Source of the DNA: Nocardia asiatica NBRC 100129
GTDB taxonomy: Bacteria > Actinomycetota > Actinomycetes > Mycobacteriales > Mycobacteriaceae
Direction of reading: 5' to 3'
DNA: 45,118 nucleotides
Assembly (NCBI RefSeq): GCF_000308415.1
Contig: NZ_BAFS01000088.1
Coordinates: forward strand, 1 to 45,118
In this document: positions 16,372 through 26,245 of the stretch, one piece after another
Position numbering within the stretch: the first letter of the stretch is position 1
Layout: the number at the start of each line of letters is the position of its first letter
Notes under the pieces: generated by a model
The model's database searches: none
Told to the model about the DNA's origin: nothing
The model's input: only the letters and a program-made list of their open reading frames with translations
Program-made: the position numbers and the translations under genes

Positions 16372-18567
16372 CTAGGCGCGGGTTTTCTCTCCGCGCACCG
16401 ACGCGGCCACCTGGTTGGGCATCGGCTCGTGGCGGGCGTAGGCGCGGGCGAAGTCGCCGGTGCCGTGCGAGATCGAGCGCAGATCGATCGCGTACCGGCT
16501 GAGTTCGAGTTCCGGCACCTCGGCGTGGATGCGGGTGCGCCCGGTGCCGTGCGGCTCGGTGCCGAGGACGCGCCCGCGCCGGCTGGACAGGTCGCTCAGT
16601 ACCGGGCCGACGTATTCGTCGGAGACCAGCACCCACACTCCGGCCAGCGGCTCGAGCACGCGGATTCCGGCGGCGGCCGCGGCCTCGCGGAGGGCGAGGG
16701 CTCCGGCGGTCTGGAACGCGGCGTCGGAGGAGTCGACCGAATGGGCTTTGCCGTCGAAGAGGGTGACCCGCACGTCCACGAGCGGGTATCCGGCGGTCAG
16801 TCCGCGCGCGGCCTGCGCACGGACGCCCTTCTCCACGGACGGAATGAACTGGCGCGGTACCACTCCGCCGACCACCTTGTCCACGAACTCGATACCCGAC
16901 CCCCCGGGCAGCGGTTCGACCTCGATCTCGCACACGGCGTACTGACCGTGCCCACCGGATTGTTTGACGTGCCTACCGCGCCCGGTCGCCTTGCCCGCGA
17001 ACGTCTCCCGCAACGCCACCTGATGGTCGGTGACGTCGACCTGCACGCCGAACCGCGTCCGCAAGCGCTCCAAGGCGACGTCGCGATGGGCTTCGCCGAG
17101 ACACCAGAGCACCAGCTGATGGGTTTGCGGGTTGTGCTCGAGGCGCAACGCCGGATCTTCGGCAGCCAGACGGGCGAGGCTCTGCGACAGCTTGTCCTCG
17201 TCGGCTTTGCTGTGCGCGCGAATGGCGATGGGCAGCAGCGGGTCGGGCATCGGCCACGGCTCGATACGCAGGGGGTTGTCGGTGGACGACAGGGTGTCGC
17301 CGGTTTCGGCGTGGCCGAGCTTGGTGACGTAGGCGATGTCGCCCGCGATCGCCTGTCGCAGGGGACGTTGCTGCTTGCCGAAGGGCGCGGAGATCGCACC
17401 GGCCCGCTCGTCAAGCTCGTGGCTCTCGTGGCCCCGATCCTCCAGGCCGTGCCCGCTGACGTGCACCGTGTCGTCGGCGTGCAGGGTGCCGGAGAACACG
17501 CGAACCATGCAGACCCGCCCGACGTACGGGTCCGACGCGGTGCGGATCACCTCCGCGGCCAGCTCGGCGGCCGGGTCGCAACGCAGCGGGTGCGGTTCGG
17601 CGCCGTTGGTCGCGGTGATGACGTGCTCGGCCGGGGTCGGGAAGCCGCCGGTGATCAGATCGAGCAATTCGACCGTGCCCAGGCCCTGCTTGGCCCCTTC
17701 GGGCGCGGGCGCGGCGAACAACACGGGATGGAAACTGCCGCGTGCGACCGCGCGCTCCAGGTCGGCGACCAGCGTCGCCAGACTGATCTCCGCGCCCTCG
17801 AGGTAGCGCTCCATGAGGCTCTCGTCTTCGCTCTCCGCGATGATGCCCTCGATGAGCCGGTTGCGCGCGTCCTCCAGAGCGGGCACCTGCTCGGGGGCAG
17901 GCTCGCCCTGGACCTCCTCGCCGGAGGAGTAGTCGCCCACGCAGTGCGGCAGCAGCTCCACCATGCCGGTGACCGGGCGGTGACCGTCCGGATTCTTCGG
18001 GCCGTACACGGGCAGGTGCAGCGGCAGGATGTTCTCCGACGAGCCGCCGCCCAGCACGGTCCGGCAGGTCTCGGTCATCACGTCGAACTCGTCGCGCGCC
18101 GTGTCCAAGTGGGTGATCACGATGGCGCGCGGCATCCCGACCGCGGCGCACTCCTCCCACAGCGCCCTGGTCGCCCCCGCGATCCCGTCGGCTCCCTCGG
18201 CAGCGGAGATGACGAACAGCGCCGCGTCCGCCGCGCGCAGCCCCGCCCGCAGCTCGCCGACGAAGTCCGCGTAGCCGGGCGTGTCGATCAGGTTGATCTT
18301 CATCCCCGCCCACGCCACCGGCACGACCGACAACTGCACCGACCGGTGCTGGCGGTGCTCGATCTCGTCGTAGTCCGACAGCGAGGTGCCGTCCTCGACC
18401 CGCCCGGCGCGGTTGACCGCTCGCGCGGTGAGCGCCATGGCGTCGACCAGCGTGGTCTTGCCCGAACCGCTGTGCCCGACCAGGACCACGTTGCGAATCT
18501 GCTCGGGCCGCTCGGCCGTCACCCCGCCGCCGTCGCCCGCGGCAGCTCCGTTGGTTTTGTCCACCAT
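16372..18567 (-). CDS. fusA2: Elongation factor G-like protein (EF-G2)
   Basis: Translational GTPase-like protein of 731 residues, matching mycobacterial FusA2 (Rv0120c type). The G1 loop is GHSGSGKTTL at residues 31-40 and G3 is DTPGYADF. The G4 motif is altered (THLD rather than NKxD), typical for this EF-G2 branch. Domains II to V follow, with the domain IV-like stretch HVKQSGGHGQYAVCEIEVEPLPGG. Unlike canonical EF-G it is encoded alone, away from rps/tuf genes. The ATG at 18567 is chosen over an upstream in-frame ATG at 18606 because AGGAG sits 8 bases before it. Ribosome-dependent GTPase activity is reported for the family without full translocase function; its role here is unknown. Confidence 0.9.
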   Translation of the reverse strand: MVDKTNGAAAGDGGGVTAERPEQIRNVVLVGHSGSGKTTLVDAMALTARAVNRAGRVEDGTSLSDYDEIEHRQHRSVQLSVVPVAWAGMKINLIDTPGYADFVGELRAGLRAADAALFVISAAEGADGIAGATRALWEECAAVGMPRAIVITHLDTARDEFDVMTETCRTVLGGGSSENILPLHLPVYGPKNPDGHRPVTGMVELLPHCVGDYSSGEEVQGEPAPEQVPALEDARNRLIEGIIAESEDESLMERYLEGAEISLATLVADLERAVARGSFHPVLFAAPAPEGAKQGLGTVELLDLITGGFPTPAEHVITATNGAEPHPLRCDPAAELAAEVIRTASDPYVGRVCMVRVFSGTLHADDTVHVSGHGLEDRGHESHELDERAGAISAPFGKQQRPLRQAIAGDIAYVTKLGHAETGDTLSSTDNPLRIEPWPMPDPLLPIAIRAHSKADEDKLSQSLARLAAEDPALRLEHNPQTHQLVLWCLGEAHRDVALERLRTRFGVQVDVTDHQVALRETFAGKATGRGRHVKQSGGHGQYAVCEIEVEPLPGGSGIEFVDKVVGGVVPRQFIPSVEKGVRAQAARGLTAGYPLVDVRVTLFDGKAHSVDSSDAAFQTAGALALREAAAAAGIRVLEPLAGVWVLVSDEYVGPVLSDLSSRRGRVLGTEPHGTGRTRIHAEVPELELSRYAIDLRSISHGTGDFARAYARHEPMPNQVAASVRGEKTRA

Positions 18568-19228
18568 GTGTCTCGCTCCTGTCGCCGACACCTGCCGTAC
18601 GTCCACCTTCCCACCGGGCGTTGCGTTCCGTCCACGAATCGGCAGATCAGGGTGTCCAGGCCGTCGATGCGAACCGGTGAGCGTGTGCCGGAGTCGGCTG
18701 TCGAGGTCGGTAACCGAAGGAATCGGTGGTCAGGCTGAGCGTCGGACGGCCGGTCCGTACCGTCCCCGGACGAACGACGCCCAACCGGTTGACCGAGGCG
18801 ACCACCCGAGAGCTGGTACGTCGACCGCGACGGCGACGAACATCCGGGTCGGACAGATAGCCGGCCTGGATGGCGTAGCCGAGCACCGCCCTCGGCGAGG
18901 CCGAGCCACCGCGACTCGATCGTCCTCAGCACGCGCAACTCTCCGCGAGCGGGGGTCCCGGCACGGAAGGTTCCAGCTGCTGGAGCTGGCCGTGGCCGAG
19001 CATGCGGGCGTCGGAGGGTCGCGGATCGTGGACGCTATCGTGCCCCGATGAACGTCGGCGTGGTGCGCTGTGACGACGGTGAGCGCTTCGGTTAAGGGCG
19101 CGTATACGCGACTCTCCGGCACAGGAATGGTGGCGTCGGTGGGAGATCGCGGCGGGTAGGCCGCGTTCCTCGCACATCTCACACGAAGTGCGAAGAACGC
19201 TTCGGCTGGCTGATAAGTGTAGGCGCTG
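18568..19228. other. Long intergenic stretch, possible gene remnant
   Basis: About 660 bp between two minus-strand genes. It contains the fusA2 promoter region and the terminator hairpin of the WGR gene. A 79-codon minus frame at 18647-18886 (GTG start, LGYAIQAGYLSDPDV...) has GC-rich third positions at its 5' end and could be a remnant or a small gene. I cannot support it further. Confidence 0.35.
19163..19200 (-). terminator. Stem-loop downstream of the WGR gene
   Basis: Arms GCGTTCCTCGCAC (19163-19175) and GTGCGAAGAACGC (19188-19200) pair over 13 positions with one mismatch and a 12-nt loop. It lies 29 bp after the stop codon at 19229. Confidence 0.6.
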
Positions 19229-20653
19229 TCAGGACAGTCGGCGGATATCGCCGCGGACCCGGTAGAAACCGCCGCGCGCCGACTCGGCGATGCCGTCGAC
19301 CACGTAGCGAGCTCCCGCACGGCGAATGTCCTTGGGGAATTGGACGTTCCATCCGCGCTGATACCCGGGCGACACGACCCGCACGCGCAGCGAACTGCCG
19401 TGATCGACGCACTCCACGATGACGCCGGTTCCGGCGTCGGAGGTGACTTCGACGGTATCGCTGGGCACCACGGCGGAGATCTCGGGAGCCTTGACCGACA
19501 CCGTTGGCGGCAGCACACCCTGCTCGGCGTCACGGATGGCGGTCTCACCGACGTCCAGACAGGCCAGTGTGCCGGTGGTGGTGACCAGGTACAGCTTCTC
19601 GTCGTGATATTGCATGGAATAGGCCGAACCGCAGCCGGTGGCCAGCTTCCACACCCGATTGCCCGCGGCGTCGAAGCAGTACACCGAGGAGTAGTTGTCA
19701 CCGGCGAAGACGTAGCGGCCGTCCGGTGAGGTGGCGCAGGAGAACACCGCGGCGTCGCACTGGTAGGTGCGTGCGGCCCCGCCGCTCTTGGACACCATGC
19801 GGACCTGGTTACGCGAGGTGCCCGCGTAGACGGCGTCGGATTCCTGCCAGCCGAACAGGACGTCGCCTCCGGTGCGCTGCTGCCAGAGCATGTTTCCGCT
19901 GTCCAGGTCGTACTTGGTGACGCCGCCGGAATGCCCGTGGTAGACGCCGTCGGCGTCGATGCGCACCATCCAGCCCGAGTCGCCGGTGCTGCGCCGGTTC
20001 CACAGCGATTCCTCCTCGTAGTCGATCACCGTGATGCCGCCTTGGCGGTCGGAGACGCCGAGGATGCCGTCGTGGATGTCGAGCCAGTAGATGTCGACAT
20101 CGGCCGCGATGTCGTAGGCCGCGCGGGGCACCTTGCCCGACAGGTCGTAGACGCGCCCGTCGTCGCATCCCGCGTAGATCCAGAAATCGTCGGCCACGAT
20201 GCATTTCACGGCGTCCGGCAGCCGGTACCGGCCGGTGACCACGCCCTCCGGGGTGAGGGTGAACACGTCACCGCTCTCGTTGCCCACCCAGCAGCGGCGC
20301 TCGTCGACGAAGATGCCGAAGGCGGCGGCGCCGGAGTCGAAACTCCACAGCACGGGCGCGGCCTTCGCGGTGGAGCGGCCGCTGCTGATCGCCCGCCGGG
20401 TGACCGCGCGCCTGGCCCGCGCGCCCATCACCGCGGGCGCGTAGCCCTTACGTACCTTCTCACCGACCTTCTTCGCGGCAGCCGCCTGCGCCTTCTCCTC
20501 GGTGGCGAACGAAGTGACCTTCGTCTGCCCCTGCTCGCCGATACGACCGAAACGGACACTCACCTGGGTGCCCGCGACGATCACCTCGTAGAACTTGTGC
20601 GCGGATCCGCTGTCCTCGGACAGTTCGAGATACGTGGTTCCCCCGATTGTCAT
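19229..20653 (-). CDS. WGR domain protein with beta-propeller and C-terminal OB/SH3-like domain
   Basis: Protein of 474 residues. Residues 1-80 form a WGR-like domain: [17 protein letters not shown], then [14 protein letters not shown] with Phe in place of Trp, then [20 protein letters not shown] basic linker follows ([16 protein letters not shown]). Residues about 105-390 are repeated blades of a PQQ/WD40-like propeller, for example [16 protein letters not shown] and [17 protein letters not shown]. The last about 80 residues contain [20 protein letters not shown] and a short beta domain. There is no signal peptide, so it is cytosolic. WGR domains bind nucleic-acid ends or partner proteins in PARPs and bacterial regulators. 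It is divergent from the STAND-kinase gene with 124 bp between start codons, so it is a likely functional partner. Confidence 0.75.
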   Translation of the reverse strand: MTIGGTTYLELSEDSGSAHKFYEVIVAGTQVSVRFGRIGEQGQTKVTSFATEEKAQAAAAKKVGEKVRKGYAPAVMGARARRAVTRRAISSGRSTAKAAPVLWSFDSGAAAFGIFVDERRCWVGNESGDVFTLTPEGVVTGRYRLPDAVKCIVADDFWIYAGCDDGRVYDLSGKVPRAAYDIAADVDIYWLDIHDGILGVSDRQGGITVIDYEEESLWNRRSTGDSGWMVRIDADGVYHGHSGGVTKYDLDSGNMLWQQRTGGDVLFGWQESDAVYAGTSRNQVRMVSKSGGAARTYQCDAAVFSCATSPDGRYVFAGDNYSSVYCFDAAGNRVWKLATGCGSAYSMQYHDEKLYLVTTTGTLACLDVGETAIRDAEQGVLPPTVSVKAPEISAVVPSDTVEVTSDAGTGVIVECVDHGSSLRVRVVSPGYQRGWNVQFPKDIRRAGARYVVDGIAESARGGFYRVRGDIRRLS

Positions 20654-20777
20654 AGCGCCTCGCCTGTTTTCGTCAGATCAGAACGGAACGAAAGTTAGCA
20701 AGGGGGACCGACATTCGCGGATCACCCGGCCTGATCTGGCAGAATCGTGCCGGGCTCGGCACGAGGGGGAACACACC

Positions 20778-23700
20778 ATGGCGTTGACCGCGCGTTTCCG
20801 GCCGGGATCGACCAGCCGCCCGTTCGTCGATCGCGAGCAGGTACTGGCTCGGTTCGACGAGCTGCTGGCCGAGGCCGCCGAGCGGCCTCGCGTCATGCTG
20901 CTCAGCGGTGTCGGCGGCATCGGCAAATCCCGGCTGGTCACCGAGCTGCGGGCGCGCGTCGCGCGCGGGCATCCGGCGGCGGTGCTCGATCTGCAGGTCC
21001 CGAGCCATCGGCAGGCCGCCGACGGGCTCGCCGTGCTGCGCGTGCAGTTCGGCCAGCAGAAGATCAAGTTCCACCGCTTCGACATCGCCTGCGCGGTGTT
21101 GTGGCAGCGCATGCACCCCCACCTCCGGCTGACCTCCGATTCGCTGGCGCTCGCCGAGCACAGCGAGATCCTGACCGAGATCCTCAACGACGCCACCGGC
21201 ATCCCGGTCTTCGGTACCGCGACCAAGCTGCTGGATCTCGGTGCGCGCCGGGCCGTTCGCACCCATCGGATACGCCACGATCCCGTCCTGCAAGAACTCG
21301 ACCGGCTGAGCTTGGCGAGCCTGGAAGAGGCCGTCTCTTACTTGTTCGCCGAAGACCTCAAGAGCGGGACGGAAGGCAAGCCGCCCTATGTCGTCTTCCT
21401 GGACGCCTACGAAGCTTTGACGGGAGGCGCCGATCGCGAAGGCCGGGCGGCGGCATCGGACGCCTGGTTACGCGATGTGGTCGCCCAGTTGGACACGGGC
21501 CTGGTGGTGATCGCCAGTCGTGAGCCGCTGGGATGGGAGCGGCACGATCCGGAGTGGTCGGACCGGGTCCGGGCCGTGCCGGTGGACGATCTGCCCGCGG
21601 ACGCGCGTTTCGAACTACTCGATGCCTCCGGAATCGAGGACCCAGCCGAGCGGGCGGCGATCGCGGCTGCCAGCGCGGGCGTTCCGTTCTACCTGCACCT
21701 GGCCATAGATGCCCGCACCCGCGCCGGGTGGGTCGCGCCCACCGAATTGGTCTCTCCGGAAACGATTCTCGAACGCTTTCTGCAGCACGTGCGCCCCGAG
21801 GAAGTGCGGATGCTGGAGTTGCTGGGGCTGCCCCGGACCTTCGATCGCGAGATCTTCACCGCGGTGGCCGGGCAGTTCGAGCTACCACGGCACGTCGCGG
21901 CGTGGCAGGCGCTGATCGCGTACTCGTTCGTGTACGCGGCGGACGAGGGCGGCGAGGGTGAGTGCTTCCAGCTGCACCAATTGATGGTGGACGCGCTGCA
22001 ACGGCGCTTGGCTCCGGAAGTTCGGCGCACCCTGCACGCGGTGCTGCACGATCTGTGGTTCGCGCGTGCGCAACGGCCGACCGGCCGGGTGGCCGCACTG
22101 CGGGAGGCGGGCTACCACGGCGTCCGATCCGGGCTGCTGTCCGCGGTGACGTTGCTGGAGTACGTCGACCGGATCGAAGCGGCGGGCGGCAGCCAGGGCA
22201 TCGGCGGCGTGATCAACGATCTCGACCGCTACCTGAGCGATCCGCATGAGAACCTGGCAGGTATGGCCGAACTGTCGGAACTCACGCGGTGCCTGGAAGC
22301 GGAAGCGGCGGTGCTGCTCGGCGACGCCAAGCAGGCCGATCGGCTCACCAGGGACGTCGCTTTGGATAGGACCGGACCCATCGCGGAACGGTTGGCCGTG
22401 GCCGCGGCGAACGCGCGCCGCATACTCGGCGACACCGACGATGCGCTGGCGATCTACCAGGACGTGTGGTCGCGCGGATCGGGGCGGGCGCGACTCGTCG
22501 CGGGGCAGTGGGCCGCCGACCTGCACATGTGCCAGGGGCGATTCGGACGGGCCTTGACGATGTGCGAGGAACTCGTGGCACTGGCGGACGACGACGACCG
22601 CGAGTTCCTCGGCGATGTGGCGCGGTTGCGGCACCTGGCCTACCGGCTCGCGTTCGACACCGACCGCGCCGCAAGGTATCTCGCCGAGGCCGACACCCAC
22701 TACCGAGCCGCGGGCAGCGTCGTCGGACAGGCCAATATCGCGACGAATGTGGCAGAACTCCTGGCGCTCACCGATCCCGAGCAGGCGATCCAGGCCGCCG
22801 GAACGGCGATCGTGCAGCAGCGCGAGCTCGGTGCGTTGCACGAGCTCGGAAAGGCATACACCGCACTCGGTTCGGCGCGCTTGTCGCTGGGCGAACTCGA
22901 GGCCGCCGAGCATGCCCTCACCGAAGCGTGCGGGATTCTCGAGCAGGCCGGATACCGGTCGGGCCGGGCCAGGGCCGAATTGTTCCGCGCGGGCGTCTTC
23001 GCCCGGCGAGGGCGCCGCGACGATGCCGTGCGCAGTGCGCGGTGGGCCATCGCGGAATTCGAGGGCGCGAACGTCTATCCAGGGCTGGTGCTGGTGGCGC
23101 GAGCGGTCTTGGCGCTGTACGGCTGGACCGAACCCGACATCGCCGAAGCCGCCGCGGCCGCACGGCTGCGTATCCAGCCGCCGACGCCGCGATCAGGTCT
23201 GGACCGCGACGCCGCACGGCTCATCGCACGGGTGCTCGGCGTCGACGCGGACGCGATGTACCACGCCGCGCTGTCCCGATCGGAATCCTCCGCCGGGTAC
23301 TACAACCACAACGTGCGGGTCGACGACGCCGTCGGCGCGGTGAACGTGCGCATTCCCGTCGAAGGCGCGGACGTGATGGATCTGCGGCAGTGGCCCGAAC
23401 CCGCGGTCTTGATCGCGATCGAGCCCTTCGTCGCCGCAGCGCCGAAGTTGCGGTGGGAATCGGTCGAACCCGCCTATCAGATCCACGATTACATCGACGG
23501 CGAGCTGCTGGATCGGATCGCGCCGCGCGGCGTCCCGGTACCGGCCCACGTACCGGCGGACGTGGCGGCGCTGTTCGCCGGGCTCCGCCGTATCCCACCG
23601 GAGCTGTTGCCGCCGGTCGAGCCGGATTGGGATGACGAGCCCGCCGGATTCGCGCGCCGATTGTCGGCCGTGACGGCCCGGGTGCACCGCGAGAGCAGCG

Positions 23701-24221
23701 CGGAGTTCGGGGAACTGTATCGCCGGTTGGGTGTGCCCGACCGGCCGCTCGAGACGGTGCTCGCGTCCTGGGACACGTTGCGAGCCCGGCCGTTCCGGAT
23801 GGTGCATGCCGACGTGCACCGGAAGAACATGATCGTGCGCGACGGGCAGGTGGTCTTCCTCGACTGGGAATTCGCCCTGTACGGCGACCCGCTGTACGAC
23901 GTGGCCACCCACCTGCACAAGATGGGCTACCTCCCGCAGGAGCAGGAAGCGTTCCTCGCCGAGTGGGTCGCCGCCGAGCCCGCGGCGGCGGTCGGCGAGT
24001 GGCGGCGTGACCTGCGGACCTATCTCGATCACGAGCGGGTCAAATCCGTCATCGTCGACGCGGTTCGCTACCGCAAAGTGCTCGCGCGGGGGGACGCGGG
24101 CGCGGCGGCGGAGGCGGCGCTGGTGGCAGGCATGGCCGGGAAGTTGCGGCTGGCGCGGGCCGTGTGGGGCCAGAGCGAGCCGGTCGACGACGCGGTGGTG
24201 GAGGCCGCGCTACGCGGGTGA
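20778..24221 (+). CDS. STAND NTPase - TPR - APH-like kinase fusion
   Basis: Three-part protein of 1147 residues. Residues 1-410 are a STAND/NACHT-like P-loop NTPase: Walker A GVGGIGKS (44-51), Walker B VVFLD (205-209), a sensor strand [12 protein letters not shown], then a winged-helix-like segment. Residues about 480-820 are alpha-helical TPR-like repeats, for example ALYGWTE-, [18 protein letters not shown] and [19 protein letters not shown] helices. Residues about 830-1147 form an aminoglycoside-phosphotransferase/choline-kinase-like domain: N-lobe [20 protein letters not shown], catalytic loop HADVHRKN with Asp1012 and Asn1017, metal-binding Asp1029 in FLDWE, and [11 protein letters not shown]. 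All catalytic residues appear intact. The ATG has GAGGGGGA upstream. STAND proteins are switch ATPases in defence and signalling. The kinase would be the effector or output, which is inference. Confidence 0.85.
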   Translation: MALTARFRPGSTSRPFVDREQVLARFDELLAEAAERPRVMLLSGVGGIGKSRLVTELRARVARGHPAAVLDLQVPSHRQAADGLAVLRVQFGQQKIKFHRFDIACAVLWQRMHPHLRLTSDSLALAEHSEILTEILNDATGIPVFGTATKLLDLGARRAVRTHRIRHDPVLQELDRLSLASLEEAVSYLFAEDLKSGTEGKPPYVVFLDAYEALTGGADREGRAAASDAWLRDVVAQLDTGLVVIASREPLGWERHDPEWSDRVRAVPVDDLPADARFELLDASGIEDPAERAAIAAASAGVPFYLHLAIDARTRAGWVAPTELVSPETILERFLQHVRPEEVRMLELLGLPRTFDREIFTAVAGQFELPRHVAAWQALIAYSFVYAADEGGEGECFQLHQLMVDALQRRLAPEVRRTLHAVLHDLWFARAQRPTGRVAALREAGYHGVRSGLLSAVTLLEYVDRIEAAGGSQGIGGVINDLDRYLSDPHENLAGMAELSELTRCLEAEAAVLLGDAKQADRLTRDVALDRTGPIAERLAVAAANARRILGDTDDALAIYQDVWSRGSGRARLVAGQWAADLHMCQGRFGRALTMCEELVALADDDDREFLGDVARLRHLAYRLAFDTDRAARYLAEADTHYRAAGSVVGQANIATNVAELLALTDPEQAIQAAGTAIVQQRELGALHELGKAYTALGSARLSLGELEAAEHALTEACGILEQAGYRSGRARAELFRAGVFARRGRRDDAVRSARWAIAEFEGANVYPGLVLVARAVLALYGWTEPDIAEAAAAARLRIQPPTPRSGLDRDAARLIARVLGVDADAMYHAALSRSESSAGYYNHNVRVDDAVGAVNVRIPVEGADVMDLRQWPEPAVLIAIEPFVAAAPKLRWESVEPAYQIHDYIDGELLDRIAPRGVPVPAHVPADVAALFAGLRRIPPELLPPVEPDWDDEPAGFARRLSAVTARVHRESSAEFGELYRRLGVPDRPLETVLASWDTLRARPFRMVHADVHRKNMIVRDGQVVFLDWEFALYGDPLYDVATHLHKMGYLPQEQEAFLAEWVAAEPAAAVGEWRRDLRTYLDHERVKSVIVDAVRYRKVLARGDAGAAAEAALVAGMAGKLRLARAVWGQSEPVDDAVVEAALRG

Positions 24222-24246
24222 TTCGGCGCGTGCCCGGCTGTGCGGT

Positions 24247-24996
24247 TCAGTTGGGTGCGGCGCCGAAGGAGATGCCGGTGATGAAGTCGGCGACGATGGT
24301 CTGATCAGGGTGTTGTCGTCCGTAGACGGCGATGGCCGCGCCCACGCGGATGTCTCTGGCCTGTTTGGCGATGAGGACGTACACCTTGGTACCGGCGTCG
24401 GTGCGGACCTTGACGCTGTTTCCGGTCGCCGCGTTCTTGACCACCAGGGTTGTACCGTCGTTCGAGGCGACCTTCCCGACGGTGATCGCGATGCCCGTCC
24501 GTCCGGCGGGCTTAGCGGGTGTGGGAGTGGTCGTGCGCACGGTGGACGACGGTGGGGTGGTGGTCGAGGCAGCGGCCCGGGGAGTCGTGGTCGAGGCCGC
24601 CGGTTTCGTGGAAGGGCCGACGAGGAGCCATCCGGACACCACCAGGATCAGCACGCCGACGCAGAGCCCGACGAAGGCGGCCGCGCCCGAGTTGTACAGC
24701 CGGTGCGGCTCCTCGTCCAGCCGCCGTGGGGGAAGCGGAGGCATGCCCATCGCCACTGTGCGCGAACCGGATTCCGGTTTCAGCGCGAGCGACCCGGGGT
24801 GCCTGGTCGTGGGGGTGGAGACCGGTGCTTCTGTGTCGGGATTCGACGATGCGCGAGGTCTGCTCGCGGAAGCGGTGATCGATCGCGTCTGTGCCCTCGA
24901 AAGTGTTGCGGCCGAGATGGTTTCGGGATCGCCCCCGAGCCGCGCCAGTCGGCCCACTTCCGCTGCCTTGCGACCGTGCGTACTCCAGCGAGGCAT
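24247..24996 (-). CDS. Single-pass membrane protein with Thr/Pro linker and C-terminal beta domain
   Basis: Protein of 249 residues. A cytoplasmic basic N-terminus of about 105 residues precedes one transmembrane helix (AAAFVGLCVGVLILVVSGWLL). A Thr/Pro/Ser-rich extracellular linker follows, then a small domain of about 80 residues (GIAITVGKVASNDGTTLVVKN... GAAIAVYGRQHPDQTIVAD). That domain resembles the DUF5666/OB-fold type of secreted domain. It is convergent with the STAND-kinase gene 25 bp away. Nothing ties it to that system. It could instead belong with the envelope genes that follow. No precise function. Confidence 0.65.
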   Translation of the reverse strand: MPRWSTHGRKAAEVGRLARLGGDPETISAATLSRAQTRSITASASRPRASSNPDTEAPVSTPTTRHPGSLALKPESGSRTVAMGMPPLPPRRLDEEPHRLYNSGAAAFVGLCVGVLILVVSGWLLVGPSTKPAASTTTPRAAASTTTPPSSTVRTTTPTPAKPAGRTGIAITVGKVASNDGTTLVVKNAATGNSVKVRTDAGTKVYVLIAKQARDIRVGAAIAVYGRQHPDQTIVADFITGISFGAAPN

Positions 24997-25343
24997 GATC
25001 CAAGCGTAGGTGCCTATACGCTCGTTTTTGTTGTCACTGGCGGGAGTACCGGTGTGACCAGGGCGAATCGGTGATCATCGGCACCCTCGGCCGACCCGTC
25101 CGGTGCTATCCGGGTTGATCCCCGAACCAATCTGTGCGCCAACGCTTATCGGCTTCGAGTCCGAGCGTGGCGGGTCGCTGGAAGGCAGGGCCGTTCGGTC
25201 GCTCGTTCCGGTGACGCTCCCGAGATCGATGGAACCGATCGACGGCGCGCTGCGTCAGAGTCAGGTGTAAAGACAAGCCGAAGTCGCGATGTGTGCGGCA
25301 GCGGGTTGTTCGCGAACAGGCAGTTGCGAAGTGGGAGGTGTGA
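24997..25343. other. Divergent intergenic region upstream of a T7SS-associated operon
   Basis: This 347-bp region separates the membrane protein gene (minus) and the YbaB-like gene (plus). It should contain two promoters. No gene, repeat or confident promoter elements were seen. GTGGGAGGTGTGA at 25331-25343 is the ribosome binding site of the plus-strand gene. Confidence 0.4.
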
Positions 25344-25895
25344 GTGGCCGCATTCGATGAGAACCGTGCCGCGGAGGACTTTGCTCAGATGGCAGCGGAT
25401 CTCGAGCGCCGGGCAGCACGGTTTCAGGAGTTGGAGGGCCGGATGCGGGATCTGACGATCACCGAGTCCAGCGCGGATCGCCGTGTCGTGGTCTCCGTGG
25501 ACAACAGCGGTGTGCCCACGGCGATCACCCTGTCGCCGAATGCGCGCGGAATGGATCCGGCGGTGCTCTCCGCCGAGATCATGTCCTGTCTGCGGCGGGC
25601 GCAGTCGGCATTGCGCGCGCAGGTCACCGAGCTGGTGCGGGCCACCGTCGGAGACGACGCGGCGGGTGTCGCGATCACCGATCAGTACGCGCAGCGTTTT
25701 CCTGATCCGCAGGACCCCATCCCTCCGTCCGGTGACCACCCTGCTACGGCGGCTCCTTCCTTCCCGCCGCAGCCGAGCCTCGCAGTCTCGGATGCGGCCG
25801 CGCCGCGCAGTCGCAAGCCCGACCGTGAACGAATCGTCGTCCCGGACGAACCCGATCCGGAGACGGAGTACTACAACCGTTCCTGGCTGGTGTGA
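25344..25895 (+). CDS. YbaB/EbfC-like protein opening a T7SS-associated operon
   Basis: Protein of 183 residues. An N-terminal coiled helix (residues 5-38) precedes a small sheet (RRVVVSVDNSGVPTAITLSP) and a second helix (AVLSAEIMSCLRRAQSALRAQV), as in YbaB/EbfC nucleoid proteins. A Pro-rich tail extends from about 120. The GTG at 25344 has an excellent GGGAGG site. The stop overlaps the next start (GTGA). It is the paralogue, in position and architecture, of the gene at 11703. Confidence 0.7.
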   Translation: MAAFDENRAAEDFAQMAADLERRAARFQELEGRMRDLTITESSADRRVVVSVDNSGVPTAITLSPNARGMDPAVLSAEIMSCLRRAQSALRAQVTELVRATVGDDAAGVAITDQYAQRFPDPQDPIPPSGDHPATAAPSFPPQPSLAVSDAAAPRSRKPDRERIVVPDEPDPETEYYNRSWLV

Positions 25896-26245
25896 CCATG
25901 ACGAATCCTGACGCGATCTCCGTCGACCCAGGCGAAGTGCGCAGCCATGCGGGAAAGCTGCATAAGCTGATGCAGAGCTTGACATTGTCGCTGGAGGCCG
26001 CCGCCTATCTAGGCGCCGCGGACGACGGTTTCGGAGAGATCCCCCGACCTTTGGTGCGGATGGTCCTGGAGGACAAGCACCGCAACACCATCGACGTCAT
26101 CCGCAAGCTCGCCGAGGACGTCGCGGCACTGCCCGGCAAGCTCGACACCGTCGCCGCGGCATTCGAAGACGAAGACGGCGCCTTCGGCAGGTCGGTGACC
26201 GAACTGCGCGAGACCATCGCCGACGCACCGGGAGGGCCGAAGTGA
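25892..26245 (+). CDS. EspC-like ESX secretion-associated small protein
   Basis: Helical hairpin protein of about 117 residues. It starts ...NPDAISVDPGEVRSHAGKLHKL, the pattern of EspC/T7SS-target domains (VdPxxVrxhAgkL), and continues with a second long helix (DVIRKLAEDVAALPGKLDTVAAAF). The start is either GTG 25892, which overlaps the previous stop by four bases as elsewhere in these operons, or ATG 25898. It is coupled at its 3' end to the WxG protein by another GTGA overlap. Likely co-secreted with that partner by an ESX system encoded elsewhere. Confidence 0.65.
   Translation: MTMTNPDAISVDPGEVRSHAGKLHKLMQSLTLSLEAAAYLGAADDGFGEIPRPLVRMVLEDKHRNTIDVIRKLAEDVAALPGKLDTVAAAFEDEDGAFGRSVTELRETIADAPGGPK

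Noticed and set aside
16429..18738. Plus-strand 769-codon open frame opposite the EF-G-like gene
   Set aside because: Shadow frame of a clear GTPase gene in high-GC DNA; no family features.
18647..18886. Minus-strand 79-codon frame between the EF-G-like and WGR genes
   Set aside because: The start region looks coding-like but the rest does not, and no family is recognised. Mentioned only as a possible remnant.
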